A program made the position numbers and the translations under genes. Positions 8,322-16,727 of a DNA stretch of 64,000 nucleotides are shown here, in pieces. Origin of the DNA: JBGPLJ01 sp963826145 (GTDB taxonomy: Bacteria; Pseudomonadota; Gammaproteobacteria; Steroidobacterales; Steroidobacteraceae); assembly GCA_963826145.1 (NCBI GenBank), contig CAWGVW010000002.1, forward strand, positions 310,001 through 374,000, read 5' to 3'. Under the pieces are notes generated by a model. That model was not told where the DNA came from, ran no database searches, and saw only the letters and a list, made by a program, of their open reading frames with translations. Every line of letters begins with the position of its first letter. Position 1 is the stretch's first letter.

Positions 8322-9194
8322 ATGAGCAACGCCCTGGTCGCCAAGAATCCCGAACAGTTCCTGACTGGATCGCTGGGTAATTTCGACGCCTACGTCGAGC
8401 GCGTGTCGCAGATTCCCGTCCTCCCCAAGGACGTGGAGATCGAGCTTGCTCGCCGCTTTCACGCGAGCGGAGACTTGGAGGCCGCCCGGCAGCTTGTCAT
8501 TTCCCACCTGCGGTTCGTCGTGCACATCGCGCGCGGCTATGTGGGCTATGGCCTGCCGATCGGCGATCTCGTGCAGGAAGGCAACGTCGGCCTGATGAAG
8601 GCCGTGAAACGCTTCGACCCGGAAATGAACGTGCGGCTGGTGTCGTTTGCCGTGCACTGGATCCGCGCGGAGATCCACGAATACGTCCTGCGCAACTGGC
8701 GCCTCGTGAAGGTCGCTACCACCAAGGCGCAGCGCAAGCTCTTCTTCAATCTGCGCCGCATGAAGAAGAATCTCAGCTGGCTGACGCACGCAGAAACGCA
8801 GGCGGTCGCGCGCGAACTCGGCGTCGAGCCGTCGATCGTCACGGAGATGGAAAAGCGCCTCGCGGCGCGCGATATGTCGTTCGATCCGGCGCCGGATCAG
8901 GATGAGGATGAACCGAACGTTTCCCCGGCGATGTACTTGCCGTCGCCCGATTCGGATCCTGCGAAGCTCGTCGAACGCCTGGAATGGGACGAGACAGTTG
9001 CGAGCGACCTTGCGAGCGCAATAGAAGAGCTCGATGCGCGCAGCCGCGACATTCTGAAGAGCCGCTGGATGACCGAGAACAAGGCGACGCTTCATGAGCT
9101 CGCAGCGAAGTACAAGGTCTCCGCGGAGCGCATCCGCCAGATCGAGGAAAATGCAATCCGCAAGCTCCGCGGCCTCATGGCAAGCGCAGCGTAG
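8322..9194 (+). CDS. rpoH: RNA polymerase sigma factor RpoH (sigma-32)
   Basis: RpoH directs RNA polymerase to heat-shock promoters (chaperones and proteases). The 290-residue protein contains region 2 (GDLVQEGNVGLMKAVKRFDP, then VSFAVHWIRAEIHEYVLRNW), the RpoH box QRKLFFNLRR that separates sigma-32 from other sigma factors, and a region 4 helix-turn-helix near the C-terminus (TLHELAAKYKVSAERIRQIE). The start ATG follows a full AAGGAGG at a 12-base spacing, and that site can be locked in a hairpin. Its place after ftsX is the classical gammaproteobacterial order. Confidence 0.97.
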   Translation: MSNALVAKNPEQFLTGSLGNFDAYVERVSQIPVLPKDVEIELARRFHASGDLEAARQLVISHLRFVVHIARGYVGYGLPIGDLVQEGNVGLMKAVKRFDPEMNVRLVSFAVHWIRAEIHEYVLRNWRLVKVATTKAQRKLFFNLRRMKKNLSWLTHAETQAVARELGVEPSIVTEMEKRLAARDMSFDPAPDQDEDEPNVSPAMYLPSPDSDPAKLVERLEWDETVASDLASAIEELDARSRDILKSRWMTENKATLHELAAKYKVSAERIRQIEENAIRKLRGLMASAA

Positions 9195-9208
9195 CAGCCC
9201 CTCACCCG

Positions 9209-9233
9209 TCCTCCCTCCTTCCAGGGGGGAGGA
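9209..9233. terminator. Hairpin between convergent rpoH and lipoprotein genes
   Basis: TCCTCCC (9209-9215) pairs with GGGAGGA (9227-9233) around an 11-base loop. It lies between the two convergent stop codons, where a two-way terminator is expected. Neither side has a run of T, so termination by this hairpin alone is uncertain. Confidence 0.3.
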
Positions 9234-9239
9234 TGCGGC

Positions 9240-9902
9240 TCAGCGGCTGACCGGAATCAGGCTGAGTTCAAGGCGACGATTCTGACGGCGGCCATCGGCC
9301 GTCGCGTTATCCGCGATCGGGAAGTGATCGCCGGCGCCCACGGTGATGATACGGCTCACATCGAGCCCACGCGCCGTGAGCGTGGCGAGAACGACCTCGG
9401 CCCTGCGTTTGGAGAAGGCCTCGTTGTCATCAGGATTGCCGAGGCGGTCTGTATGGCAGGCTGCTTCGACGAGCAATGCCGGCTCCCCGTGCAACTCGTC
9501 CGCCAGGGTACCCAGAAACTTCACACCGGCCGGAGTGAGCTCGACCGCATCGGGCACGAAGAGCACACGTGCGGGCAGCACAACGACGAGTTCGTTGTCG
9601 ACGTGCGCAAGAGTGGCCGTGTTGCCGGCCAGCGCCGCACGCAAGCGGGATTCCAGGGCATCGAGATACGCCGGCACGCTACTGCTGACGAGCGGCGCAA
9701 CGCCTGCGCTCACCAGCGCTTTCATTTTCTCGCGCCTGGCATCGGCGGACGTCACGGCACCGTGGGCAGTCGTTGCGCCCGCGGCTTGTGGCACCGGCGA
9801 CGGCATGGGTTGGGCAGGGCGTTGCGATGCACACCCGGCGAACACGATAACGAGCGCGACGGTCGCAACGGCGGGCATCGCCCTGGCAAGATTGCGTTTC
9901 AT
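9240..9902 (-). CDS. OmpA-family lipoprotein
   Basis: This is a 220-residue protein. Residues 1-24 form a lipoprotein signal with lipobox FAGC. Residues roughly 115-217 form an OmpA-like peptidoglycan-binding domain: LTPAGVKFLGTLADEL, then a segment ending CHTDRLG (the usual form is GHTD..G), then NEAFSKRRAEVV and a C-terminal RRQNRRLELSL. Such proteins tether the outer membrane to the cell wall by binding diaminopimelate. The Cys before HTD is a departure from the common Gly. No membrane barrel is present. It stands alone, convergent with rpoH. Confidence 0.85.
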   Translation of the reverse strand: MKRNLARAMPAVATVALVIVFAGCASQRPAQPMPSPVPQAAGATTAHGAVTSADARREKMKALVSAGVAPLVSSSVPAYLDALESRLRAALAGNTATLAHVDNELVVVLPARVLFVPDAVELTPAGVKFLGTLADELHGEPALLVEAACHTDRLGNPDDNEAFSKRRAEVVLATLTARGLDVSRIITVGAGDHFPIADNATADGRRQNRRLELSLIPVSR

Positions 9903-9984
9903 TCAGCGAAGTCTAACGGCATTGACCGCGGGCGTGTGACCGCTAGAGTGTTCTGCATTCCCGCGGTGCAGGAGTGATCGATCG

Positions 9985-10452
9985 ATGCGCACGGCCGACG
10001 AGTGGTTTCGCGAATACAGCGACAGCCATCGCCATGGCGCCAACAAACTGCTGCACTGGATCTGCGTCCCCGCGATCGTCATTAGCGCGATCGGCTTGCT
10101 GTGGATCCTGCCGTTCCCGCTACAGCCGCGCATGAATCCGCGATGGTTCAACTGGTCAACCGTCGCAATGCTTGCGGCACTCATCTATTACTTCCTCGTT
10201 TCTGCGCGACTCGCGCTCGGAATGATTCCGGTGTTCGCCGCTATGTCGCTGGCTGTGTTGTGGCTTGCGCGACTGCCCTGGCCGCTCTGGTGGAGCTGCG
10301 CCGCGATCTTCGTCGTGGCGTGGCTCGGTCAGCTCATCGGACATGCGATCGAGGGCCGCCGTCCTTCCTTCTTCAAGGATCTGCAGTTTCTGCTGATCGG
10401 CCCGCTGTGGCTGCTCGGTTTCGTCTATCGACGACTCGGAATCGCCTACTGA
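9985..10452 (+). CDS. Mpo1-like (DUF962) membrane protein
   Basis: The 155-residue protein opens with DEWFREYSDSHRHGANKLLHWICVP, which matches the DUF962/Mpo1 family. In yeast, Mpo1 is an iron-dependent dioxygenase of 2-hydroxy fatty acids, and the conserved His residues near the N-terminus are thought to bind the metal; H17, H24 or nearby His are candidates here. Three or four hydrophobic segments follow, so it is an inner membrane protein. Its end overlaps the convergent sensor kinase gene by seven bases. The bacterial role is inferred from the family only. Confidence 0.83.
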   Translation: MRTADEWFREYSDSHRHGANKLLHWICVPAIVISAIGLLWILPFPLQPRMNPRWFNWSTVAMLAALIYYFLVSARLALGMIPVFAAMSLAVLWLARLPWPLWWSCAAIFVVAWLGQLIGHAIEGRRPSFFKDLQFLLIGPLWLLGFVYRRLGIAY

Positions 10453-11822
10453 GCGGCCACGGCCGGGAAGCTGACAGTGACCCTGAGGCCCGGGCGATTG
10501 TCGGCGAGCGTGATCGAAGCTGAATGCAGGCGCGCGACGGCCGCGACGAGCGTGAGTCCCAGTCCGCTGCCAGGGATATCGTGCGCATTCTCAAGTCGCA
10601 CGCCCCGTTCCAGCGCCCGGGTCTCATCGCCGGCCGGAATGCCCGGTCCACGGTCGGCCACGGTGAGGTGAACCTCCCCACCCTCGGTGGCAAGTTCGAT
10701 GCCGATGCGCGCGCCGCGCGAGCTGAACTTGATGGCATTGTCGAGGAGGTTTGCGAGCGCCTGCGCCAACAGCTGCCGGTTGCCGGTGACGGTACCGGCC
10801 CCGTGCAGGCTGCGCTCGAGCGCCAGCCCTTTTTCCTCGGCGGCCGGCTCGTACAGATCGGCCACGTTCCCTGCGACTTCCGTGAGATCGAGAGCCGTCA
10901 TCGGGACGTTGCCTGATTCCGCAAGAGCGATTCGCAGCAGGCTGTCGAGCATGGTCTGCAACCGGTCTGTCTCCGCGAGAGCCGATTCCAGCAGCGCGTG
11001 CCGTTCGCTTTCGTCGCCGATTATGTTCGAGGCGCGCTCGACCGTCTGGCGCAGTCGGCTCAGGGGCCCGCGCAGATCATGCGCCGTGCTGTCGAGCACG
11101 GCGCGCATGGCGAGGGTGAGCTGCTCGACGCGCTCGAGCAGCGAATTGAACTCCCGCGCGAGCTGATCGATCTCGCCGCCGGGCCCGTGAAGCGGGAGGC
11201 GGCGCGAGAGATCCCCGGCACGGATCCGGTGCACGGCGTCGACGACGCGTTCGAGCTGTTTGACCATGCGCCGGCCGAGCCACCAGCCAGCGGCGCAGGC
11301 AAAAAGCAGCATGCCGCCAACCGACCACATGAGACTCGTGCCGATCACTGATTTAAGGGCGCGCTTCTCCGCGACGTCGTGCCCGACGAGCAAGCGGTAG
11401 CCGTGGCCGAGTTCGTAGGTATGGGCCCGCACGGCATGTGGATCGCGATCGCGCGAGCGCTCCGGGCGGAAATCGAATTCGATCCAGCCAGCCTTGCGAA
11501 CTGCCTCCTTCGGCCATTCGCTCAGGTTTCCCGCGAGCATGCGCTGGTCCGGTCCGATAAAAGCGTAGACGCCGTCGCGGGCGCCAAACTCTGCAACGCG
11601 CAGGCGGACCAGCCCGGTGAATGCCGCACGATCGAGCCTCGCGAACTGCTGCGAAAGCTCGTTACCCTCTTCGACGATGAGCGTTTCGATGTCGCGATCG
11701 ATGATGCGCGACGCCGCGAGATACACGGCCGCGAGCAGCAGCGCCGATCCCAAGACGAATGCGGCTGTGAAGAGCGCCGCAATCCGCGCCACCGATGTCT
11801 GTAGGAATCTATTCCTCTTCAC
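10446..11822 (-). CDS. Two-component sensor histidine kinase
   Basis: The 458-residue protein has a membrane segment at about 12-35, a periplasmic sensor part to about 165, a second membrane segment (SLMWSVGGMLLFACAAGWWLG), a HAMP linker, the dimerisation helix with the phospho-accepting His in STAHDLRGPLSRL, and an ATPase domain with N-box LLDNAIKFSS and G-boxes DRGPGIP and GSGLGLTL. It autophosphorylates and passes the phosphate to a regulator. The partner is the gene directly upstream, overlapping by 14 bases. The signal sensed is unknown. Confidence 0.94.
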   Translation of the reverse strand: MKRNRFLQTSVARIAALFTAAFVLGSALLLAAVYLAASRIIDRDIETLIVEEGNELSQQFARLDRAAFTGLVRLRVAEFGARDGVYAFIGPDQRMLAGNLSEWPKEAVRKAGWIEFDFRPERSRDRDPHAVRAHTYELGHGYRLLVGHDVAEKRALKSVIGTSLMWSVGGMLLFACAAGWWLGRRMVKQLERVVDAVHRIRAGDLSRRLPLHGPGGEIDQLAREFNSLLERVEQLTLAMRAVLDSTAHDLRGPLSRLRQTVERASNIIGDESERHALLESALAETDRLQTMLDSLLRIALAESGNVPMTALDLTEVAGNVADLYEPAAEEKGLALERSLHGAGTVTGNRQLLAQALANLLDNAIKFSSRGARIGIELATEGGEVHLTVADRGPGIPAGDETRALERGVRLENAHDIPGSGLGLTLVAAVARLHSASITLADNRPGLRVTVSFPAVAAQ

Positions 11823-12486
11823 GCAATACGTAGCCCGCGCCGCGCACAGTGTGCAGCAGCGGTCGCGGGAAGCCGCGATCCACGGCTTGACGCAACCGGC
11901 TGATGTGCACGTCGATCACGTTGGTCTGTGGGTCGAAATGGTAATCCCATACGCCCTCCAGAATCATCGTGCGCGTGACCACCTGGCCGGCATTGCGCAT
12001 CAGGAACTCGAGAAGCTGGAACTCGCGCGCCGTGAGCTCGATGCGCCGGTCGGCCCGCGTGACCCGGCGGGCGACGAGATCGAGAACGAGGTCGCCGACC
12101 TCGATCCGTGTGGCGCCTGGCTCGGCGCGCTCCCGTCTCGATAGCGCTTCGATACGCGCGAGGAGTTCCACGAAATGATAGGGCTTTGTGAGGTAGTCAT
12201 CGCCGCCCGCTCGCAAGCCCTTGACGCGGTCGTCGACCTGGTCGAGCGCGCTCAGTATTAAGACCGGGGTCGATACCTGGTGTTCGCGCAGCGAGCGGAT
12301 CAACGTGAGCCCGTCGAGTCGCGGCAGCATTCGATCCACGATGAGGATGTCGAAACGTTCGTGGCGTGCGAGATGCAGACCATCCAGCCCGTCGGCAACC
12401 TGCTGGACGATATGGCCGCTCTCACGCAGCGCATTGGCGAGGTAGTCGCTCGCCTTTTGATCGTCCTCGACAACGAGAACCCGCAT
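11809..12486 (-). CDS. OmpR-family response regulator
   Basis: This is a 225-residue regulator with a receiver domain (acidic pair in VVEDD, phospho-accepting Asp in LIVDRMLP, Lys in LTKPYHF) and a C-terminal winged-helix domain ending RGAGYVL. I start it at the ATG at 12486, preceded by AAGGAAGA, although the frame is open to 12540. The ATG at 12486 opens directly into MRVLVVEDD as in the family. It is the first gene of a two-gene unit with the kinase. The target genes are unknown. Confidence 0.95.
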   Translation of the reverse strand: MRVLVVEDDQKASDYLANALRESGHIVQQVADGLDGLHLARHERFDILIVDRMLPRLDGLTLIRSLREHQVSTPVLILSALDQVDDRVKGLRAGGDDYLTKPYHFVELLARIEALSRRERAEPGATRIEVGDLVLDLVARRVTRADRRIELTAREFQLLEFLMRNAGQVVTRTMILEGVWDYHFDPQTNVIDVHISRLRQAVDRGFPRPLLHTVRGAGYVLREEE

Positions 12487-12789
12487 TCTTCCTTGCACTC
12501 CAGCAGCTCCAAAAAAGTATGCCGAAGGGGGCCGATCCAACCTATTACTGATTCTTAACGGCGCTGGCTGACCGGGCCCGGGAACTGATCATCGATTCCC
12601 AGTGCCGGGGGAGCCTTGCCGGCAACGATCTATCGATTCCCCGCCCGTGACAACGATGTCGTATCGATCACTCACGGTGCCGCCGCATTTCGTCGGGCAT
12701 TCTAACCGCTGCCCCGGTGTGGGAAAGGCGCGTTTGCCGTCAAATTTTGCTATTGTCCGCGCCCCTGAAAAGCACCGGGGAGTGCCGCC
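12487..12789. other. Intergenic region between divergent regulator and gcdH
   Basis: About 300 bases without a convincing gene. It must hold the promoters of the leftward two-component pair and of gcdH. A direct repeat ATCGATTCCC lies at 12591-12600 and 12632-12641. An AT-rich patch near 12735-12755 (CAAATTTTGCTATTGT) is the best place for the gcdH promoter, but I cannot assign a clean -35/-10 pair. A GGGGAG near 12777 is the gcdH ribosome binding site. Confidence 0.4.
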
Positions 12790-14001
12790 GTGACCGCGCC
12801 GAAGCTTGCGTCCGTTTCCGCCGCCGCGAACAAAGCCAAAGTCTCGTTGAACCCGCTCGACCTCTACAACGTGCGGGGGCTCTTGAGCGAAGACGAGCAG
12901 ATGGTGCAGGACTCGGTCGCGCGCCTGGTCGATGAAAAGATCCTGCCCGTGATCCAGCATTGCTTCGAGGAGCACCGCTTCCCGGGCGAACTCGTGCCGG
13001 AACTCGCCGCGCTCGGCCTCTTCGGCTCTACCATCAAGGGCTATGACTGCGCCGGCCTCAACGGCGTGAGCTATGGCCTCATCTGCCAGGAGCTCGAGCG
13101 CGGCGACAGCGGTATCCGCAGCTTCGTCTCCGTGCAGTCGAGCCTGTGCATGTTTCCGATCTATGCCTTTGGCTCGGAAGAGCAGAAACAGAGGTGGCTG
13201 CCGCGCATGGCGCGCGGCGAAGTGATCGGCTGCTTCGGGCTCACCGAACCGCATGGCGGCTCCGATCCCGGCAATATGAAGACGAATGCAAAGAAGCGCG
13301 GCAAGGACTGGGTGCTGAACGGCGCAAAGATGTGGATCACGAACGGCTCGATCGCCGACATCGCCATCGTATGGGCGCAGACCGAGGAAGGCATCCGTGG
13401 CTTCATCGTCGAGAAGGGCATGAAGGGCTTCGCCGCGCAGGAGATCAAGCACAAGTTCTCGCTGCGCGCTTCGGTCACCTCCTCGCTCTTCTTCGACAAC
13501 GTCGTCGTGCCCGAGTCGAACCTGCTGCCGGGCGTCGTGGGCCTCAAGGGTCCGCTGTCGTGCCTCACGCAGGCCCGCTTCGGCATCTCATTCGGAGTCA
13601 TTGGCGCGGCGCAAGCCTGCTTGCAGCAGCTCATCGACTACACCAAGTCGCGCGTGCTCTTCGGCAAACCGCTTGCCGACACGCAGGCGATTCAATTGCG
13701 CCTTGCTGACCATGCGCGACGCATTACGACTGCGCAGCTCCTGGCATTGCAGCTCGGGCGCCTGAAGGACAGAGGCGAAATGACGCCAAGCCACGTGTCG
13801 CTCGCGAAGTGGAACAACTGCCGCATGGCGCTCGACATCGCGCGTGATTGCCGCGACATGCTCGGCGGCGCCGGCATCAGTGCGGAGTACGTTCCAATCC
13901 GTCACATGCTGAATCTCGAAAGCGTCATTACCTACGAGGGTACGGAGACGGTGCATCAGCTCACGATCGGGCGCGAGCTGACGGGCGTGAGCGCTTTCTA
14001 G
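12790..14001 (+). CDS. gcdH: Glutaryl-CoA dehydrogenase
   Basis: A 403-residue acyl-CoA dehydrogenase that most resembles glutaryl-CoA dehydrogenase, which oxidises and decarboxylates glutaryl-CoA to crotonyl-CoA in lysine and tryptophan breakdown. The RSFVSVQSSL segment carries the Arg that in GcdH binds the free carboxylate. GCFGLTEPHGGSDP is the FAD-binding loop, and TYEGTETVHQLTIGRELTG holds the catalytic Glu. The start is GTG, eight bases after GGGGAG. The N-terminal extension of about 25 residues is Ala/Lys rich and not recognised. It is a single gene; no electron-transfer flavoprotein genes are nearby. Confidence 0.88.
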   Translation: MTAPKLASVSAAANKAKVSLNPLDLYNVRGLLSEDEQMVQDSVARLVDEKILPVIQHCFEEHRFPGELVPELAALGLFGSTIKGYDCAGLNGVSYGLICQELERGDSGIRSFVSVQSSLCMFPIYAFGSEEQKQRWLPRMARGEVIGCFGLTEPHGGSDPGNMKTNAKKRGKDWVLNGAKMWITNGSIADIAIVWAQTEEGIRGFIVEKGMKGFAAQEIKHKFSLRASVTSSLFFDNVVVPESNLLPGVVGLKGPLSCLTQARFGISFGVIGAAQACLQQLIDYTKSRVLFGKPLADTQAIQLRLADHARRITTAQLLALQLGRLKDRGEMTPSHVSLAKWNNCRMALDIARDCRDMLGGAGISAEYVPIRHMLNLESVITYEGTETVHQLTIGRELTGVSAF

Positions 14002-14021
14002 GGGCCGCTCGCGCCGCGAGA

Positions 14022-14894
14022 TCAGACTTTGGCGGCGCGCTCCCGATCAAGGAGCGTACGTTTGCGTTCGAGCCCCCAGCGGTAACCGCCGAGCGTGCCG
14101 TCACCGCGGATCACGCGGTGGCAGGGAATCAGGACCGCGATTCGATTGGATGCACAGGCATTTGCCACTGCGCGCACTGCGCGCGGATTGCCGACTTCAC
14201 GAGCGATTTCGGCGTACGAAGCGACGGCTCCGCGCGGGATATCGAGAAGCGTCTTCCAGACTTTCAGCTGAAACGCTGTGCCCTGCACATCGAGCGGCAG
14301 ACTTTCGCCGGCGGATTCGCCTTCGATCCTGCGCGCAAGTTCCCGCATCCAGGCATCGAACGGATCGCGCTGCCCGGCCGACATGGGCTTCAGTGTCGCC
14401 CGCGGATATTCGGCGGCGAGCGAGGTGCGCAGCGCCTCATCGGTCCGTGCGAACTGCAAGAAGCAGATGCCGCGATCGGTCGCGCCGATCAGCATGCGCC
14501 CGAGAGCCGTGGCCGCGGCCGCATAGGAAATCTCGACGCCAGCGCCCCCGGCGCGATACTGCTTCGGTGTCATGCCGAGGCGCGAATCGACGCGCTCGTA
14601 CACGCGGCTCGCCGAGCCGAAGCCCGAGTCGTAAATCGCCGCCGTTACGTTGGCGTCGGCGCGCAGCTTCGATTTGAGTGTGCGCAGTCGCATGCCATCC
14701 ATGAACTCCTTCGGGCTCACGCCGACCACCCGCTTGAAGCTGCGCTGGAAGTGAAACGGACTCATCGCCACATGCGCCGCAAGTGCCTTGAGCGTGTGTT
14801 TGCGGGTGGGCTCGCGCTCGATGAACTCGCAGACCTTGCGCATGCGCTCAGCGATGCGATCAGCGGTCCCGGTTCGGGGTTCTGGAGTCTTCAT
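14022..14894 (-). CDS. Ada-like regulator/alkyltransferase: AraC domain plus O6-methylguanine methyltransferase
   Basis: The 290-residue protein begins at the ATG at 14894 and has two parts. Residues 20-115 are an AraC-type DNA-binding domain (AHVAMSPFHFQRSFKRVVGVSPKEF). Residues 130-285 are a methylated-DNA-protein methyltransferase with the acceptor Cys in IPCHRVIRGDGTLGGYRWG. The N-terminal zinc/Cys methyl-phosphotriester domain of E. coli Ada is missing, so it can repair O6-alkylguanine but probably does not sense phosphotriesters the same way. The frame is open upstream to 15008; the start chosen gives the usual domain boundary. No ribosome binding site is clear. Confidence 0.88.
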   Translation of the reverse strand: MKTPEPRTGTADRIAERMRKVCEFIEREPTRKHTLKALAAHVAMSPFHFQRSFKRVVGVSPKEFMDGMRLRTLKSKLRADANVTAAIYDSGFGSASRVYERVDSRLGMTPKQYRAGGAGVEISYAAAATALGRMLIGATDRGICFLQFARTDEALRTSLAAEYPRATLKPMSAGQRDPFDAWMRELARRIEGESAGESLPLDVQGTAFQLKVWKTLLDIPRGAVASYAEIAREVGNPRAVRAVANACASNRIAVLIPCHRVIRGDGTLGGYRWGLERKRTLLDRERAAKV

Positions 14895-15025
14895 GGCGAC
14901 ATTTGACGCGTTACCTGCTCCCGGCACTATCCGATAGTTGCTGAGATCGCCGCAAGAAACGGATGGCGGGGCGCGGGGCGGATTCGACATCTTGACGCCC
15001 AGGCGCAAATCACCCGGAGGCTACC

Positions 15026-15667
15026 ATGCTAACTCTGTACGACTACCTGCCCTCACAGAACGGCTACAAGATCCGCCTGCTGCTCGCGCAGCTCGGCCGG
15101 CCCTATCGCACCGAGATCGTCAAAATCTTCGAGGGCGAGGGACAGAGCGCTGAGTATCTCGCGATCAACCCCTGGGGCGCCGTGCCCGCGATCCGCCTGG
15201 ACGACGGGCGCGTGCTCTCAGAATCGAACGCCATTCTCTTCCATCTCGCCGATGGCAGCCCCTTCCTGCCGGCGGACTCCTTCGGGCAGGCCAAGGCACT
15301 GCAGTGGATGTCCTTCGAAGCCGACTACGTGCAGTCGAGCATGGGATCGCTGCGTTACTGGACACTCACGGACAAGCTCGGCCGTCGCCCACGTGAACTC
15401 GTTGCCTCGAAGCGCTCAGCGTCAATCAAGGCGCTGGCGACTCTCGATCGGCAGTTCGCGCAATCAACATTCGCTCTCGGCGACCGCTACACCATCGCCG
15501 ACATCTCTTTGTTCGCCTACACGCACGTGGCGCGCGATGCCGGACTGCCACTCGATGATTTCGCGCATGTGCTGCGCTGGATCGAGGCCGTGCGTGCGCA
15601 GCCGGCGTTTGTCGGCATCATCTATCCCTATTCGAGTGACCCGCACTCCGTCGCGGAACTGCCGTAG
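15026..15667 (+). CDS. Glutathione S-transferase family protein
   Basis: The 213-residue protein has the N-terminal thioredoxin-like domain of GSTs (LYDYLPSQNGYKIRLLLAQLG), the cis-Pro region INPWGAVPAIRL, the glutathione-binding ESNAILFHLA, and an all-helical C-terminal domain with the ADISLFAYTHVA capping motif. GGAGG stands six bases before the ATG. GSTs conjugate or reduce substrates with glutathione; the substrate here is not predictable. It is divergent from the Ada-like gene. Confidence 0.92.
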   Translation: MLTLYDYLPSQNGYKIRLLLAQLGRPYRTEIVKIFEGEGQSAEYLAINPWGAVPAIRLDDGRVLSESNAILFHLADGSPFLPADSFGQAKALQWMSFEADYVQSSMGSLRYWTLTDKLGRRPRELVASKRSASIKALATLDRQFAQSTFALGDRYTIADISLFAYTHVARDAGLPLDDFAHVLRWIEAVRAQPAFVGIIYPYSSDPHSVAELP

Positions 15668-15880
15668 GACAGCGCCTCACGTCCGGGAACAGCGACCCTC
15701 AAGTCTCTGATTCGATGCAGGTGGGTGCACGACTGTCGCCGTTCGCGGACGGCCAAAAGCCCGAAGTGTCGCGTAGAGCGCACAACGAAGCACCGCGATT
15801 CGGCATTTGCCGTTGCGGCTGGTCGAAAACGCGCATCGTCAAAATTACAAGTCTTTGTTTGTGGCGCGGCAAGGAAATGC

Positions 15881-15896
15881 TGGCACGCGCATTGCT
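15881..15896 (+). promoter_or_regulatory. Sigma-54-type (-24/-12) promoter before the EF-hand gene
   Basis: TGGCAC (15881-15886), five bases, then TTGC (15892-15895) is a full match to the -24/-12 consensus recognised by RpoN. Transcription would start near 15907, 36 bases before the EF-hand start codon. Upstream, TGCAGGTGGGTGCA (15716-15729) contains a half of an NtrC-like site, and TGTCGCG/GCGCACA near 15767-15784 is an imperfect dyad; both are weak as activator sites. Confidence 0.65.
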
Positions 15897-15942
15897 TTGT
15901 TTCTCAGTGGGGATCTGTTTCATTTAAACGAAGGAGAATCGC

Positions 15943-16203
15943 ATGAATCGCAAGTTTTACCTCGCGCTCGCCGCGGGCGCGCTTTCCATTGCTGGCCTGA
16001 GCCTCGCCGCTGAACCGACGGCGTCGCCGACTGCCGGTGACACGACGATGAACTTTTCGAAGCTCGACGCGGACAAGGACGGAAAGATCTCGGCATCCGA
16101 AGCGACCGCAAGCCAGAAGGTCGCGGATCAGTTCGTCGCGGCCGACAAGAACCAGGACGGTTACCTCGATCAGTCCGAGTTTACGGCGATCGCGAAGCAG
16201 TAA
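15943..16203 (+). CDS. Exported EF-hand calcium-binding protein
   Basis: This is an 86-residue protein. Residues 1-23 are a signal peptide ending SLAA, so it is periplasmic or secreted. Two EF-hand loops follow the 12-residue pattern: DADKDGKISASE (42-53) and DKNQDGYLDQSE (68-79), both with acidic residues at positions 1, 3, 5 and 12 or close equivalents. It should bind calcium, but no enzymatic domain is present. AAGGAGA stands in front of the ATG. The upstream promoter is of the sigma-54 type, which suggests control by an enhancer-binding activator. The exact role is unknown. Confidence 0.85.
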   Translation: MNRKFYLALAAGALSIAGLSLAAEPTASPTAGDTTMNFSKLDADKDGKISASEATASQKVADQFVAADKNQDGYLDQSEFTAIAKQ

Positions 16204-16252
16204 TCTGACGATGTCGGGAGGGTCGTCGCCCGGGACGACCCTGACCCGAGAC

Positions 16253-16579
16253 TCATGCGCCGCGTGGGCAGGACTCCTGCGCGGCGCATGCGTTCCAGCG
16301 GCTACGTATGGGCCGCGTCCAGTCGAAGCCGCTGATCGGCTGGGCGGCCGTTGCACCTTCGTGTTTCTCTAATGGGCGGGCCTGAGACGCGTCGTCAAGG
16401 CGCGCCTCCACGTTCCAGGCCGCGAGCAGCATCGCTAGCGCAAGCCAGTTGACTGCCCGCTCGCGCGCGCATCGCGCATCGCGCTCGATGGATCCGCCGC
16501 GCGCAAGGCAGCTCGCAGCCAGGCCTCGCACGGCCAGGGTACGCGGCGTGATCTGCACATGGATTGCTCCGACGCTCAT
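16253..16579 (-). CDS. Small hypothetical protein with one hydrophobic segment
   Basis: A 108-residue open frame whose ATG is preceded by GAGGAGGAG at seven bases, a strong ribosome binding site that is the main reason to list it. A short hydrophobic stretch (NWLALAMLLAAWNV, about 44-57) could be a membrane anchor; the remainder is Arg/Ala rich and has six Cys. I recognise no family. It is convergent with the EF-hand gene and divergent from pdsR. It could be a chance frame in GC-rich DNA. Confidence 0.4.
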   Translation of the reverse strand: MSVGAIHVQITPRTLAVRGLAASCLARGGSIERDARCARERAVNWLALAMLLAAWNVEARLDDASQARPLEKHEGATAAQPISGFDWTRPIRSRWNACAAQESCPRGA

Positions 16580-16727
16580 GGATCGCTCCTCCTCGTGAAG
16601 GACTCGCGATCATTGGGCGCTCCCATCCGGCATGGGCCGTGCGCCGATCGTGGGAAGCCTGCGATGAAATGTGGCGAATCGTGGCGGGCGGCAGCGCCGG
16701 CGACCGGGAGGCTGTACGCTATGCGCC

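Noticed and set aside
12589..13452. A 287-codon minus-strand frame over gcdH
   Set aside because: It covers the clear gcdH gene and has no domain of its own; a typical antisense shadow.
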